A stretch of DNA of 5,555 nt from Planctomycetota bacterium. Lineage in GTDB: Bacteria; Planctomycetota; Planctomycetia; Pirellulales; Thermoguttaceae. Each line of letters opens with the position of its first letter. The stretch's first letter is position 1. The notes under the pieces were generated by a model that was given only the letters and a program-made list of their open reading frames with translations, was not told the origin of the DNA and ran no database searches. The stretch lies in NCBI GenBank assembly GCA_025356915.1, contig JANXQG010000031.1, positions 1 to 5,555 of the forward strand. Direction: 5' to 3'. The position numbers and the translations under genes are program-made. Positions 1 to 5,555 of the stretch are shown here, piece after piece.

Positions 1-44
1 CCCGCCTTTAGGCGGCATTTACCGGCTAAAGCCGGGACGCCAAC
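1..44. repeat. REP-like 44-nt direct repeat, copy 1
   Basis: This 44-nt segment recurs without a mismatch at 93-136. It contains two short palindromes, CCGCC-TTTA-GGCGG and CCGGC-TAAA-GCCGG, which also pair with each other, so it can fold as two small hairpins or one long imperfect one. That layout resembles paired REP elements (BIMEs) in bacterial intergenic DNA. The copy begins at the window edge, so any further left arm cannot be seen. Identity and spacing are read directly; the REP-like label is inference. Confidence 0.85.
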
Positions 45-167
45 CTAGTGTAGTGTCTCACACAGATCGATATTTATGGCAATCGCTGGAGTCCCGCCTT
101 TAGGCGGCATTTACCGGCTAAAGCCGGGACGCCAACAGATACGGCAATTCGGAGACAGTTACACTAG
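45..167. repeat. Inverted arms flanking repeat copy 2
   Basis: The segment 45-59 (CTAGTGTAGTGTCTC) is nearly the reverse complement of 152-167 (GAGACAGTTACACTAG), with 14 matched positions, one mismatch and one 1-nt bulge. These arms enclose the REP-like hairpin at 85-136, so the unit may be larger than the 44-nt repeat. A further 7-bp pair, ACGGCAA at 141-147 and TTGCCGT at 173-179, overlaps the right arm. The match is read directly; whether it is a real boundary of an element is unknown. Confidence 0.5.
85..136. repeat. REP-like repeat, copy 2, long imperfect hairpin
   Basis: This contains the second copy of the 44-nt repeat (93-136). With 8 extra bases on the left, it forms a stem of 23-nt arms (85-107 and 114-136) around the 6-nt loop CATTTA. 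By my count 19 of 23 positions pair. Each arm also folds on its own as a 5-bp hairpin with a 4-nt loop (TTTA or TAAA). There is no T-run after the stem on either strand, so it is not a standard intrinsic terminator. It lies between the flavoprotein gene and whatever lies left of the window. Confidence 0.8.
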
Positions 168-233
168 TCAAGTTGCCGTGGACCTAGCCCGCTTTGCGCA
201 CGAACTATACTGCTCGCGGTTGAGACTGACACT

Positions 234-287
234 AACCCGAAGCGCAAGCGAGGTTGCTAAGTCGTCGCCTCGCTTGCGCTTCGGGTT
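234..287. repeat. Perfect 20-bp inverted repeat of planctomycete type
   Basis: The left arm 234-253 (AACCCGAAGCGCAAGCGAGG) is perfectly complementary to the right arm 268-287, with a 14-nt loop. The arm sequence is one I recall as a highly repeated intergenic motif in Rhodopirellula-like planctomycetes. It sits 35 nt past the stop codon of the minus-strand flavoprotein gene, so its RNA hairpin could protect or end that transcript. It has no downstream U-tract in that direction (the transcript continues with a mixed AGTGTCAGTC sequence), so classic intrinsic termination is not supported. Confidence 0.85.
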
Positions 288-321
288 GGTATGGATTGGT
301 GTCCTACCGTCAGCGAGTCCG

Positions 322-1566
322 TCACGCACTCTCCCCTGCCAACCATCCGGTACTAAAGGCGGCCTGAAAATTGTAACCGCCGATTGGACCGTCCATGTCC
401 AGTATCTCGCCGGCAAAAAACAGCCCAGGCAGGAGCCGGCTTTCCATCGTATGCGAATCGATCTCGTCTAAAGCGACGCCGCCGGCAGTGAGTTCCGCTT
501 TATTGAATCCCAAGGTGCCACTGATCGGGATATCGAGCTGTTTGAGCCAAGTGACCAGTTGCTGCCGCTCGTTCCGCGAGACCTCGGCCGCACGGCGCTC
601 GGGACCGAGACCTGCCTGGACGGCAACCGTCTCGGCGAGACGTTGCGGTACATAACGTGCGACGATGCCCAGGGCCAATCGCCGGCCTGCCTCGCGACAT
701 TCTTCCTGAAACTCGGCCTCCAACGCATCTGCCTTGCGATCGGGCAGCAGGTCGCATCGCAATACGAGTCGCCGCGGCTGCGCGTGGCCGCTGACCGCAC
801 GGCTGACATCCAAGACCGCCGGCCCCGTCACGCCAAAGTGGGCAAACAGTAGCGAGCCTCGTTGCCGAGCCAGACAGATCGGCCGAGACGCGTCGTCACT
901 CGGTTCGAGTACCTGTACGCTCACATCCGGCAGCGTGATGCCTTGCAGCCCCAAGACCCACGGGGCATGGGAAGTGATCGGCACCAAAGCGGGCCGCAAC
1001 GGAACGATCGTATGCCCTAGCTCGGCTGACCAACGGTAGCCGTCGCCCGTCGAACCGCTACCAGGATACGATTGCCCCCCGGTCGTGAGTATAACGGCCT
1101 CCGCCCGCAGCGTCCGTTTGGATGTGACCACCTTCAAGCCGGCCGAATGGGGCGCAATCGACTGCACGGGTTCATCGACGGCCAAGACACAACCACTTCG
1201 ACGGAGTTGTGCTAACAGGGCTGCCAGGACATCCTCGGCCCGATCACTGACGGGAAAGATTTTTCCAGTCGGCTCGACCTTCGTGGCAACCCCCTCGGCT
1301 TCGATCAGATCGACAAGCTGCTCAGGCCCCAGGGCAGCCAAGGCCGAATGGAGAAACGGCCCTTGAGTTCCAAACGCCTCTACGAAACCGCGTACATCGA
1401 GGGCATGCGTGAGGTTGCATCGCGACCCGCCGGACATGAGGATTTTGGTGCCGGGACGTCTTTTCTTCTCCAGAAGCAGGGTCCGCCGTCCCCGCTGGGC
1501 CGCTCGGCTGGCCGCCATCAAACCGGCCGCACCCCCTCCAATGACGATCACTTCCCAGTCTTCCAT
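322..1566 (-). CDS. BaiN/YhiN (HI0933-like) family FAD-dependent flavoprotein
   Basis: This encodes a predicted cytoplasmic FAD-binding oxidoreductase of 414 aa, close to the roughly 400 aa usual for the family. The N terminus carries the Rossmann dinucleotide motif GGGAAG at residues 10-15, with an acidic residue (E33) ending the second strand. The family-typical block KILMSGGSRCNLTH follows at 41-54, and TTGGQSYPGSGSTGDGY at 161-177. The C-terminal FAD-contacting block is at about 381-411 (FFAGEILDMDGPIGGYNFQAA). Family members are often named aminoacetone oxidase-like or NAD(P)/FAD-dependent oxidoreductase, but the physiological reaction is generally not established and no substrate can be read here. 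I chose the ATG at 1564-1566 because homology begins there (MEDWEVIVIGGG). The frame stays open upstream to an ATG at 1683, but those 39 residues look like translated intergenic DNA. There is no clear Shine-Dalgarno sequence. The gene is divergent from the ABC exporter gene. Confidence 0.93.
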   Translation of the reverse strand: MEDWEVIVIGGGAAGLMAASRAAQRGRRTLLLEKKRRPGTKILMSGGSRCNLTHALDVRGFVEAFGTQGPFLHSALAALGPEQLVDLIEAEGVATKVEPTGKIFPVSDRAEDVLAALLAQLRRSGCVLAVDEPVQSIAPHSAGLKVVTSKRTLRAEAVILTTGGQSYPGSGSTGDGYRWSAELGHTIVPLRPALVPITSHAPWVLGLQGITLPDVSVQVLEPSDDASRPICLARQRGSLLFAHFGVTGPAVLDVSRAVSGHAQPRRLVLRCDLLPDRKADALEAEFQEECREAGRRLALGIVARYVPQRLAETVAVQAGLGPERRAAEVSRNERQQLVTWLKQLDIPISGTLGFNKAELTAGGVALDEIDSHTMESRLLPGLFFAGEILDMDGPIGGYNFQAAFSTGWLAGESA

Positions 1567-1651
1567 TCCGTTATTGTTGCATAAATTTCGGTGTAGGGCG
1601 AGTCGGTATTGGCTCCGGGGGCTAATTTTGATAGAAGTTGCTTGTGATTCG

Positions 1652-1686
1652 TGGAAGCCTAGGAAACATAGATTCCTTGGCATCCA
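1652..1686. promoter_or_regulatory. Imperfect dyad in divergent intergenic region
   Basis: The arms 1652-1665 (TGGAAGCCTAGGAA) and 1673-1686 (TTCCTTGGCATCCA) pair at 12 of 14 positions around a 7-nt loop. The dyad lies about 90 bp upstream of the flavoprotein start and could be an operator or a leader-RNA hairpin for that gene. The symmetry is visible; the function is a guess, and no promoter could be confidently assigned next to it. Confidence 0.35.
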
Positions 1687-1699
1687 GATCCCGGTACAA

Positions 1700-1766
1700 G
1701 CGGTTTGTCGATTTAGTCGAAAGATGCCCTCCCGCCCCAGCGGGGACGTCTAAATCGACAAACCGC
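1700..1766. repeat. 67-bp near-palindromic element
   Basis: The 20-nt arms at 1700-1719 and 1747-1766 are complementary at 19 of 20 positions (outer 17 perfect; single T-T mismatch at 1717/1749). The 27-nt centre holds its own hairpin: CCCGC (1731-1735) pairs with GCGGG (1740-1744) around a CCCA loop. The element could be a REP- or MITE-like repeat, or a cis-regulatory structure between the two divergent genes. No open reading frame lies inside it. The flanks show only a possible AA/AA repeat, too short to call a target-site duplication. Whether it is repeated elsewhere in the genome cannot be seen from this window. Confidence 0.75.
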
Positions 1767-1784
1767 AAGTGCCTGGGCTAAACT
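1755..1784 (+). promoter_or_regulatory. Possible sigma-70-like promoter of the ABC exporter gene
   Basis: TCGACA (1755-1760, five of six bases as in TTGACA) is followed after 18 nt by TAAACT (1779-1784, four of six as in TATAAT). Transcription from it would begin about 20 nt before the ATG at 1810. The -35 hexamer lies inside the right arm of the 67-bp palindrome, so a protein or structure at the palindrome could affect it. The match is modest, and planctomycete promoters are poorly defined, so this is only a candidate. Confidence 0.28.
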
Positions 1785-1809
1785 GTCTTTCCGACTCAGA
1801 TCGCCCACT

Positions 1810-3816
1810 ATGAAAAACTTCCGCCGTGTTCTCCTAATGGCCTGTCGCTATCGCCTGACCCTGCTGGGGGCGGTCCTCAGTGCTCTGGGCGTGGCCGTGC
1901 TCTGGGGTGGCAATATCGGCGCGGTCTATCCGTTCGTCAAGGTTATTCTGGAAGGGAAGTCGATCCAGAACTGGGTCGCCGATGAAGTTGATCGCAGCAG
2001 TCAGGCGGTCAGCGATCTGGGCGAGCAGATCGAGAAGACCCAGGCCCAAATTGCCGCCGCGGAGCCTCAGCAGCAGCCGAAACTCGAAGCGGCACTCCGC
2101 CACCTACGGACACGTTGCGAAATTGAATCGCAGGCACACGAGTCTTACGTCTGGGCCATGCCCTATCTCGATCGTTACCTGCCTAACGATCCGTTCCAGA
2201 CGCTCGTTATACTCATGGGCGTGCTCCTTGTCGGCACCGTCCTGAAGAGCGGCCTGCTGATTGCCAACAATGTGCTGGTGGCTCGATTATCGAACCTGGC
2301 CACCTTCGATCTGCGAAAACTCTTCTACCGCCGCACCTTACGATTGGATCTGGCCACGTTTAATGAGGAAGGCTCTTCGGACCTGATGAGCCGCTTCACG
2401 GGCGACATGTCCAACGTGAGTGCTGGACTAGAAACGGTTTTTGGAAAACTGATCCGCGAGCCGCTGAAGATGATCGCCTGCCTGGTAGGAGCGGCATTCG
2501 TCTGCTGGCGGCTCTTGTTGCTTTCGCTGATCGTCGCCCCGCTGGCCGCGCTGGCCATCCGCTGGCTGAGCAAGATGCTCAAACGGGCCAATCGCCGAGC
2601 AATGGAGCAGATGGTTCAGATCTTCAGCGTATTGGAAGAGACCTTTCGCGGCATCAAGATCGTCAAGGCTTTTACCGGCGAGCCTTACGAGCGCAGGCGG
2701 TTCCACCTCCGCAGCAAGGACTATTACCGCAAGTCGATGAAGATTGCCCGCTACGATTCCCTCTCGCACCCGATTACCGAATTCATGGGCATCCTCACCG
2801 TTTGCCTTGCGCTGTTGGCCGGGGTATGGATGGTACTCAAGGGCGAAACCCGGTTGTTGGGCATCCCCCTGACCTCGCGGCCGCTGGACCTCAGCTCGCT
2901 CTTGCTCTTCTATGGTTTTCTCTTCGGCACGGCCGATCCGGTGCGAAAGTTCTCCGACATCTTCAGCCGGCTGCAATGCGGCGCGGCGGCCAGCGACCGG
3001 ATCTTTGCCCGTTTGGACCGCGAGCCGCTCGTCCGCAGCCCGAGAAATCCTCTCTCTTGTCCGCGGCATGGGTGCGAGTTATCCTTTGAAGGCGTATCGT
3101 TTGAATATCATCCCGGCACGCGGGTGCTGGAGGGCGTGACGTTGCGAATTCCCTTCGGCGAGACGGTCGCGATTGTTGGTCCCAACGGTTGCGGTAAATC
3201 AACGCTGGCCAATTTGATCCCGCGTTTTGCCGACCCGATCGAAGGCCAAATCCGCCTGGACGGAATACCTCTGACCGATCTCCGATTGCGCGAGCTTCGC
3301 GGGCAGATCGGCCTGGTAACCCAAGAACCACTGTTGTTCGACGACACGGTTTTTAACAATATCCGCTACGGCCGTCCTCGGGCAAGCCGCGACGAGGTGA
3401 TCGAAGCGGCCCAGCGAGCACACGCCCACCGCTTCATCGAATCGGAGTTGACCGACGGCTACGAGACCGTGGTCGGCACGCTTGGCGGCCGGCTATCCGG
3501 CGGCCAGCGGCAGCGCATCGCCCTGGCCCGCGCGATCCTTCGCAACCCGGCGATTCTGATCCTCGACGAGGCGACCAGCCAGATCGATCTGGAAAGCGAG
3601 CAGGCGATCCAGGAAGTGCTGGAGGAATTCGCCCGCGGGCGGACGACGATCCTCATCACGCATCGCATGGCGATCCTCTCCCTGGCCCATCGCATCGTTG
3701 CCATGCAGGCCGGACAAATTGTTGACGTTGGCACGCATCAGGAGATGATCGATCGCTGTACGCTCTATCGCCGGTTGCATCAGATTCAGTTCGAGGACAT
3801 ACGGCGGGTTGCGTGA
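1810..3816 (+). CDS. Type IV ABC exporter, fused membrane and ATPase domains (MsbA/LmrA-like)
   Basis: This is a 668-aa half-transporter, expected to work as an inner-membrane dimer exporting a lipid, drug or peptide; the substrate is not deducible. Membrane segments are at about 14-42, 129-155, 220-237, 238-255, 323-343 and 360-376. The ATPase domain has an A-loop aromatic (Y433), Walker A GPNGCGKST (457-465), Q-loop Q505, signature LSGGQ (562-566), Walker B ILILD with catalytic E587, and H-loop H618, so it should be active. Two loops depart from common form: the D-loop reads SQID (590-593) instead of SALD, and the X-loop reads VGTLGG rather than VGExG. The protein is longer than the usual 570-620 aa because residues about 51-125, between segments 1 and 2, form a charged, Gln-rich, coiled-coil-prone loop facing outward. 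The ATG at 1810 gives the expected short basic N terminus before segment 1; no Shine-Dalgarno sequence is evident. It is convergent with the propeller gene. Confidence 0.95.
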   Translation: MKNFRRVLLMACRYRLTLLGAVLSALGVAVLWGGNIGAVYPFVKVILEGKSIQNWVADEVDRSSQAVSDLGEQIEKTQAQIAAAEPQQQPKLEAALRHLRTRCEIESQAHESYVWAMPYLDRYLPNDPFQTLVILMGVLLVGTVLKSGLLIANNVLVARLSNLATFDLRKLFYRRTLRLDLATFNEEGSSDLMSRFTGDMSNVSAGLETVFGKLIREPLKMIACLVGAAFVCWRLLLLSLIVAPLAALAIRWLSKMLKRANRRAMEQMVQIFSVLEETFRGIKIVKAFTGEPYERRRFHLRSKDYYRKSMKIARYDSLSHPITEFMGILTVCLALLAGVWMVLKGETRLLGIPLTSRPLDLSSLLLFYGFLFGTADPVRKFSDIFSRLQCGAAASDRIFARLDREPLVRSPRNPLSCPRHGCELSFEGVSFEYHPGTRVLEGVTLRIPFGETVAIVGPNGCGKSTLANLIPRFADPIEGQIRLDGIPLTDLRLRELRGQIGLVTQEPLLFDDTVFNNIRYGRPRASRDEVIEAAQRAHAHRFIESELTDGYETVVGTLGGRLSGGQRQRIALARAILRNPAILILDEATSQIDLESEQAIQEVLEEFARGRTTILITHRMAILSLAHRIVAMQAGQIVDVGTHQEMIDRCTLYRRLHQIQFEDIRRVA

Positions 3817-3823
3817 AACGAAA

Positions 3824-5158
3824 TTATTCTTCCGGTGTGAGGAGTTTGATCTCGTGCAAACATAGGCCGTACCGCCCGCCGGGAGGATTGACCCCTAGCT
3901 TCACGCCATTCCAGCCGGGGCTGAAATTCGCGGAATAACAGAGCCATAGGGACCGCCCATCGGGACTGATGAACTTGCTCGGGAAATTGAGGAAGTAACC
4001 TTGTTCCCCGAAGTCCTTCATATAGGACACCATGCGCCAGGGGCCCGTGATGGCATCGGCCTCGAGAATGTAGGAGGTCATCTTGGCTGCGGTCGGCCAG
4101 CCGTCGGTAACGCACATCAAGTATTTCTTCAAACCGGGCACATAGGTGGCAGTGACACAGCCCATGTGGTTGTTCCATTCGATCAACGGCTTGATTTTCT
4201 CAAAGCTATTCGTCCAGATCGGTTTGCCGTCCGGGGCATGGCCGGCGAAATACTCATAAGCCTTGGGGTCGTTAATCGTCTCTGGAGAAGGTGTGACGCG
4301 TGCCATATAAACTTGATCGGCCGTGATCCAGCTCAGGTTGGCGTGCGCGAAGTCGCTGGTGCAGCCATCGACCACCTCGAACAATTGGCCCGGTTTTCCA
4401 GGCTTGAGACAGGGCCGCGGCTTGGGATCATTCTCTTCAGCGCCCATGCCCAGCAAGTAGGCCTTGCCGTCGGGGGAGAATGTCATGTTCTTGCCGAAAT
4501 CGACGAAATGCGGAGCACCCATCTTCACCGGACCCAGAAACTTGCGCGGCTCGGGAAACAGCGGCTTTGCGGACGTGAGAGGAGACGGCTCCCACGTCTT
4601 GCCGTAATCGCGGGAGATCTGGAAACCCGGCATTGGCCCGAGATTGGGCCAGTTCCAGGTAACCCCGTTGTGCTTGTAACCGCCATCAGGCCCGAGGCAA
4701 TAAGTGCCGTAATACCAGATGCCGTTGTGGATCAGCGAGCCAGCCGGATAGCGCCCTTTATAAGGCAAAGCAGTTGCCTGCTTGGGCGGCGAGGTGTTGT
4801 GGATCGTAAGTTTCAGCGGGTCGTCACCGATCATCACGGCGTGAGCGGTCCTGGCACCTGCTCCGCCGTCTGAAGAACAGTCAACTCCGTCCGTCTTGCC
4901 GTCGGTCCAAGGCGAGTAGAGGTTGCCATTGCTGTCCCAGCAGGGATACCAGGTGTCCCCGCAGTGGTAATTGCTGTGGCGACCGGTAAAATAAACGCCT
5001 GTTAGGCTGGTTGATTTCTGGAAAGGGCAATCCTCCGGAAGTGGGGACTTCCAGGCGAACCCCTTGGGGCCATTCGCCGGCGTGTTCTGCGGCTCTTTCG
5101 CCAGTGCAGCAGAGGTAGCCAAGAGAGCAAGCAGTAATGTCTGTGAAATTCTCATCAT
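3824..5158 (-). CDS. Secreted beta-propeller-like protein (GH43/DUF4185/sialidase-like style)
   Basis: This 444-aa protein has a clear Sec signal peptide: basic start, hydrophobic stretch at 6-19, and likely cleavage after SAALA at residue 20, so it acts outside the cytoplasm. The mature part is rich in Trp, Tyr, Gly and Cys (11 Cys), with strand-loop repeats typical of propellers. One Asp-box is clear at 182-189 (SRDYGKTW), as in sialidase/BNR folds. Other recognisable pieces are HCGDTWYPCWDSNGNLYSPW (65-84), TGPWRMVSY (371-379) and SPDGRSLWLCYSANF (398-412), which recall GH43/GH117 or DUF4185 carbohydrate-active proteins. Sugar binding or hydrolysis is an inference, and I cannot assign catalytic residues. 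Two tandem ATGs occur (5158, 5155); the first overlaps the stop of the upstream ParD-like gene as ATGA and has GGAG 8 nt ahead, so the two are probably translated from one mRNA. It ends in TAA 7 nt from the exporter's stop. Confidence 0.85.
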   Translation of the reverse strand: MMRISQTLLLALLATSAALAKEPQNTPANGPKGFAWKSPLPEDCPFQKSTSLTGVYFTGRHSNYHCGDTWYPCWDSNGNLYSPWTDGKTDGVDCSSDGGAGARTAHAVMIGDDPLKLTIHNTSPPKQATALPYKGRYPAGSLIHNGIWYYGTYCLGPDGGYKHNGVTWNWPNLGPMPGFQISRDYGKTWEPSPLTSAKPLFPEPRKFLGPVKMGAPHFVDFGKNMTFSPDGKAYLLGMGAEENDPKPRPCLKPGKPGQLFEVVDGCTSDFAHANLSWITADQVYMARVTPSPETINDPKAYEYFAGHAPDGKPIWTNSFEKIKPLIEWNNHMGCVTATYVPGLKKYLMCVTDGWPTAAKMTSYILEADAITGPWRMVSYMKDFGEQGYFLNFPSKFISPDGRSLWLCYSANFSPGWNGVKLGVNPPGGRYGLCLHEIKLLTPEE

Positions 5159-5481
5159 TTTTGGATCTCCGTAGGAATGTGTGGGCTCTTACCGTTTCTG
5201 TCAGCATAGGCGGGCGGACATGGGTCCTGCTTCTCGATAAGCTGCCGAGCCCGTTCTCGGAGCTCAGAAAAAACCTCTTTGCCATCAATCCACTGACCGG
5301 CATCCAATTCGGCGATTCCCCTTTGGATGTCGTCTCGCAATTGCTTTCGCGTCATCAAGAGGCGTACTCCGTCGGCCACCGCATGCTGGGCCGTCGAGTA
5401 TTCGCCGGACGTGACTAATGTGTCAACAAATCTCCTGGTTTCGGCTGGCAGATCAAGAGATCCATGTTCCGACTCCGTCAA
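5155..5481 (-). CDS. ParD-type ribbon-helix-helix antitoxin, without a visible ParE
   Basis: The product resembles ParD antitoxins: small DNA-binding proteins that neutralise ParE toxins and repress their own operon. Residues 8-12 (SLDLP) fit the ribbon strand, 14-25 (ETRRFVDTLVTS) and 29-43 (STAQHAVADGVRLLM) fit the two helices, and 48-78 (LRDDIQRGIAELDAG...FSELRERA) match the ParD toxin-binding region. A tail at about 85-108 (Pro-rich, ending HIPTEIQK) exceeds the usual 80-95 aa. No parE-like frame follows; the stop TGA overlaps the ATG of the propeller gene. The start shown is a TTG (5479-5481) giving a ParD-like length, but it lacks a good ribosome site, and the frame is open without a stop to the window end (5555), so the true start may lie upstream and the gene may be incomplete here. 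The ParD assignment is secure; orphan status and any regulation of the propeller gene are inference. Confidence 0.8.
   Translation of the reverse strand: MTESEHGSLDLPAETRRFVDTLVTSGEYSTAQHAVADGVRLLMTRKQLRDDIQRGIAELDAGQWIDGKEVFSELRERARQLIEKQDPCPPAYADRNGKSPHIPTEIQK
5167..5170 (-). promoter_or_regulatory. Shine-Dalgarno of the propeller gene
   Basis: GGAG on the minus strand ends 8 nt before the ATG at 5156-5158. It lies within the last codons of the ParD-like gene. This favours the first of the two tandem ATGs and suggests translational coupling. It is the only clear Shine-Dalgarno at a gene start in this window. Confidence 0.6.
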
Positions 5482-5555
5482 AGAGATACCACATTCGCAA
5501 TGCAGACCAATCCAGACACATTTTGAATTTATCCTTTCTGCGTGCCTGCAATAAG

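Noticed and set aside
1..136. Possible CRISPR array because of a repeated unit with a 48-nt spacer
   Set aside because: There are only two visible copies, and the 44-nt unit has REP-like double hairpins rather than a CRISPR-type repeat; no cas genes are present.
76..471. 131-codon open frame on the plus strand across the repeat region
   Set aside because: It runs through hairpin repeats and into the antisense of the flavoprotein gene, and its product has no recognisable domain.
1567..1683. In-frame 39-residue N-terminal extension of the flavoprotein starting at an ATG at 1681-1683
   Set aside because: The extension has no family similarity, overlaps the dyad at 1652-1686, and FAD-family proteins of this type start just before the GGGAAG motif; the ATG at 1566 fits better.
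2428..3069. 213-codon open frame on the minus strand inside the ABC exporter gene
   Set aside because: It is antisense to a fully motif-supported exporter, and its translation is low-complexity and Arg/Glu-rich without a domain.
4001..4873. 290-codon open frame on the plus strand opposite the propeller gene
   Set aside because: It lies wholly antisense to a protein with signal peptide, Asp-box and ribosome site; its length is explained by the GC-rich complementary frame.
5453..5521. Short minus-strand frame (22 codons, starting MCLDWSALR) with AAAGGA upstream, overlapping the ParD start
   Set aside because: It has a fair ribosome site and could be a leader peptide, but it is very short and there is no other support.

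Overview
This window looks like a piece of a planctomycete chromosome, probably of the Pirellulales or Rhodopirellula type. Three things suggest this. A 20-nt inverted-repeat arm (AACCCGAAGCGCAAGCGAGG) is one I recall as very common in those genomes. The protein types are typical: a long ABC exporter and a secreted propeller protein. Two of the genes lack a clear Shine-Dalgarno sequence. This assignment comes from memory of sequence style, not from a search.

Layout from left to right. Positions 1-321 are non-coding and rich in repeats: two copies of a 44-nt repeat that folds into paired small hairpins, longer-range inverted arms around the second copy, and a perfect 20-bp inverted repeat. Positions 322-1566 (minus strand) encode a BaiN/YhiN (HI0933-like) FAD flavoprotein. 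Positions 1567-1809 are a divergent intergenic region with two dyad elements, one of them a 67-bp near-palindrome, and a possible promoter for the next gene. Positions 1810-3816 (plus strand) encode a full-motif type IV ABC exporter half-transporter with an unusually long, coiled-coil-prone loop after its first membrane segment. Only 7 nt separate its stop codon from that of the convergent next gene. Positions 3824-5158 (minus strand) encode a secreted, probably beta-propeller, protein related in style to GH43/DUF4185/sialidase-like folds. Immediately upstream on the same strand, overlapping it by the 4 nt ATGA, is a ParD-type ribbon-helix-helix antitoxin gene (5155-5481). Its frame stays open to the right edge of the window.

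Functional links are limited. The flavoprotein and exporter genes are divergent and share a structured control region, but nothing shows that they act together. The most unusual arrangement is the ParD-like gene: where a parE toxin gene would normally follow, it is joined by a start/stop overlap to a secreted propeller gene. I did not see a clear complete novel system in this window. The ParD-propeller coupling and the structured repeats are the items most worth checking.
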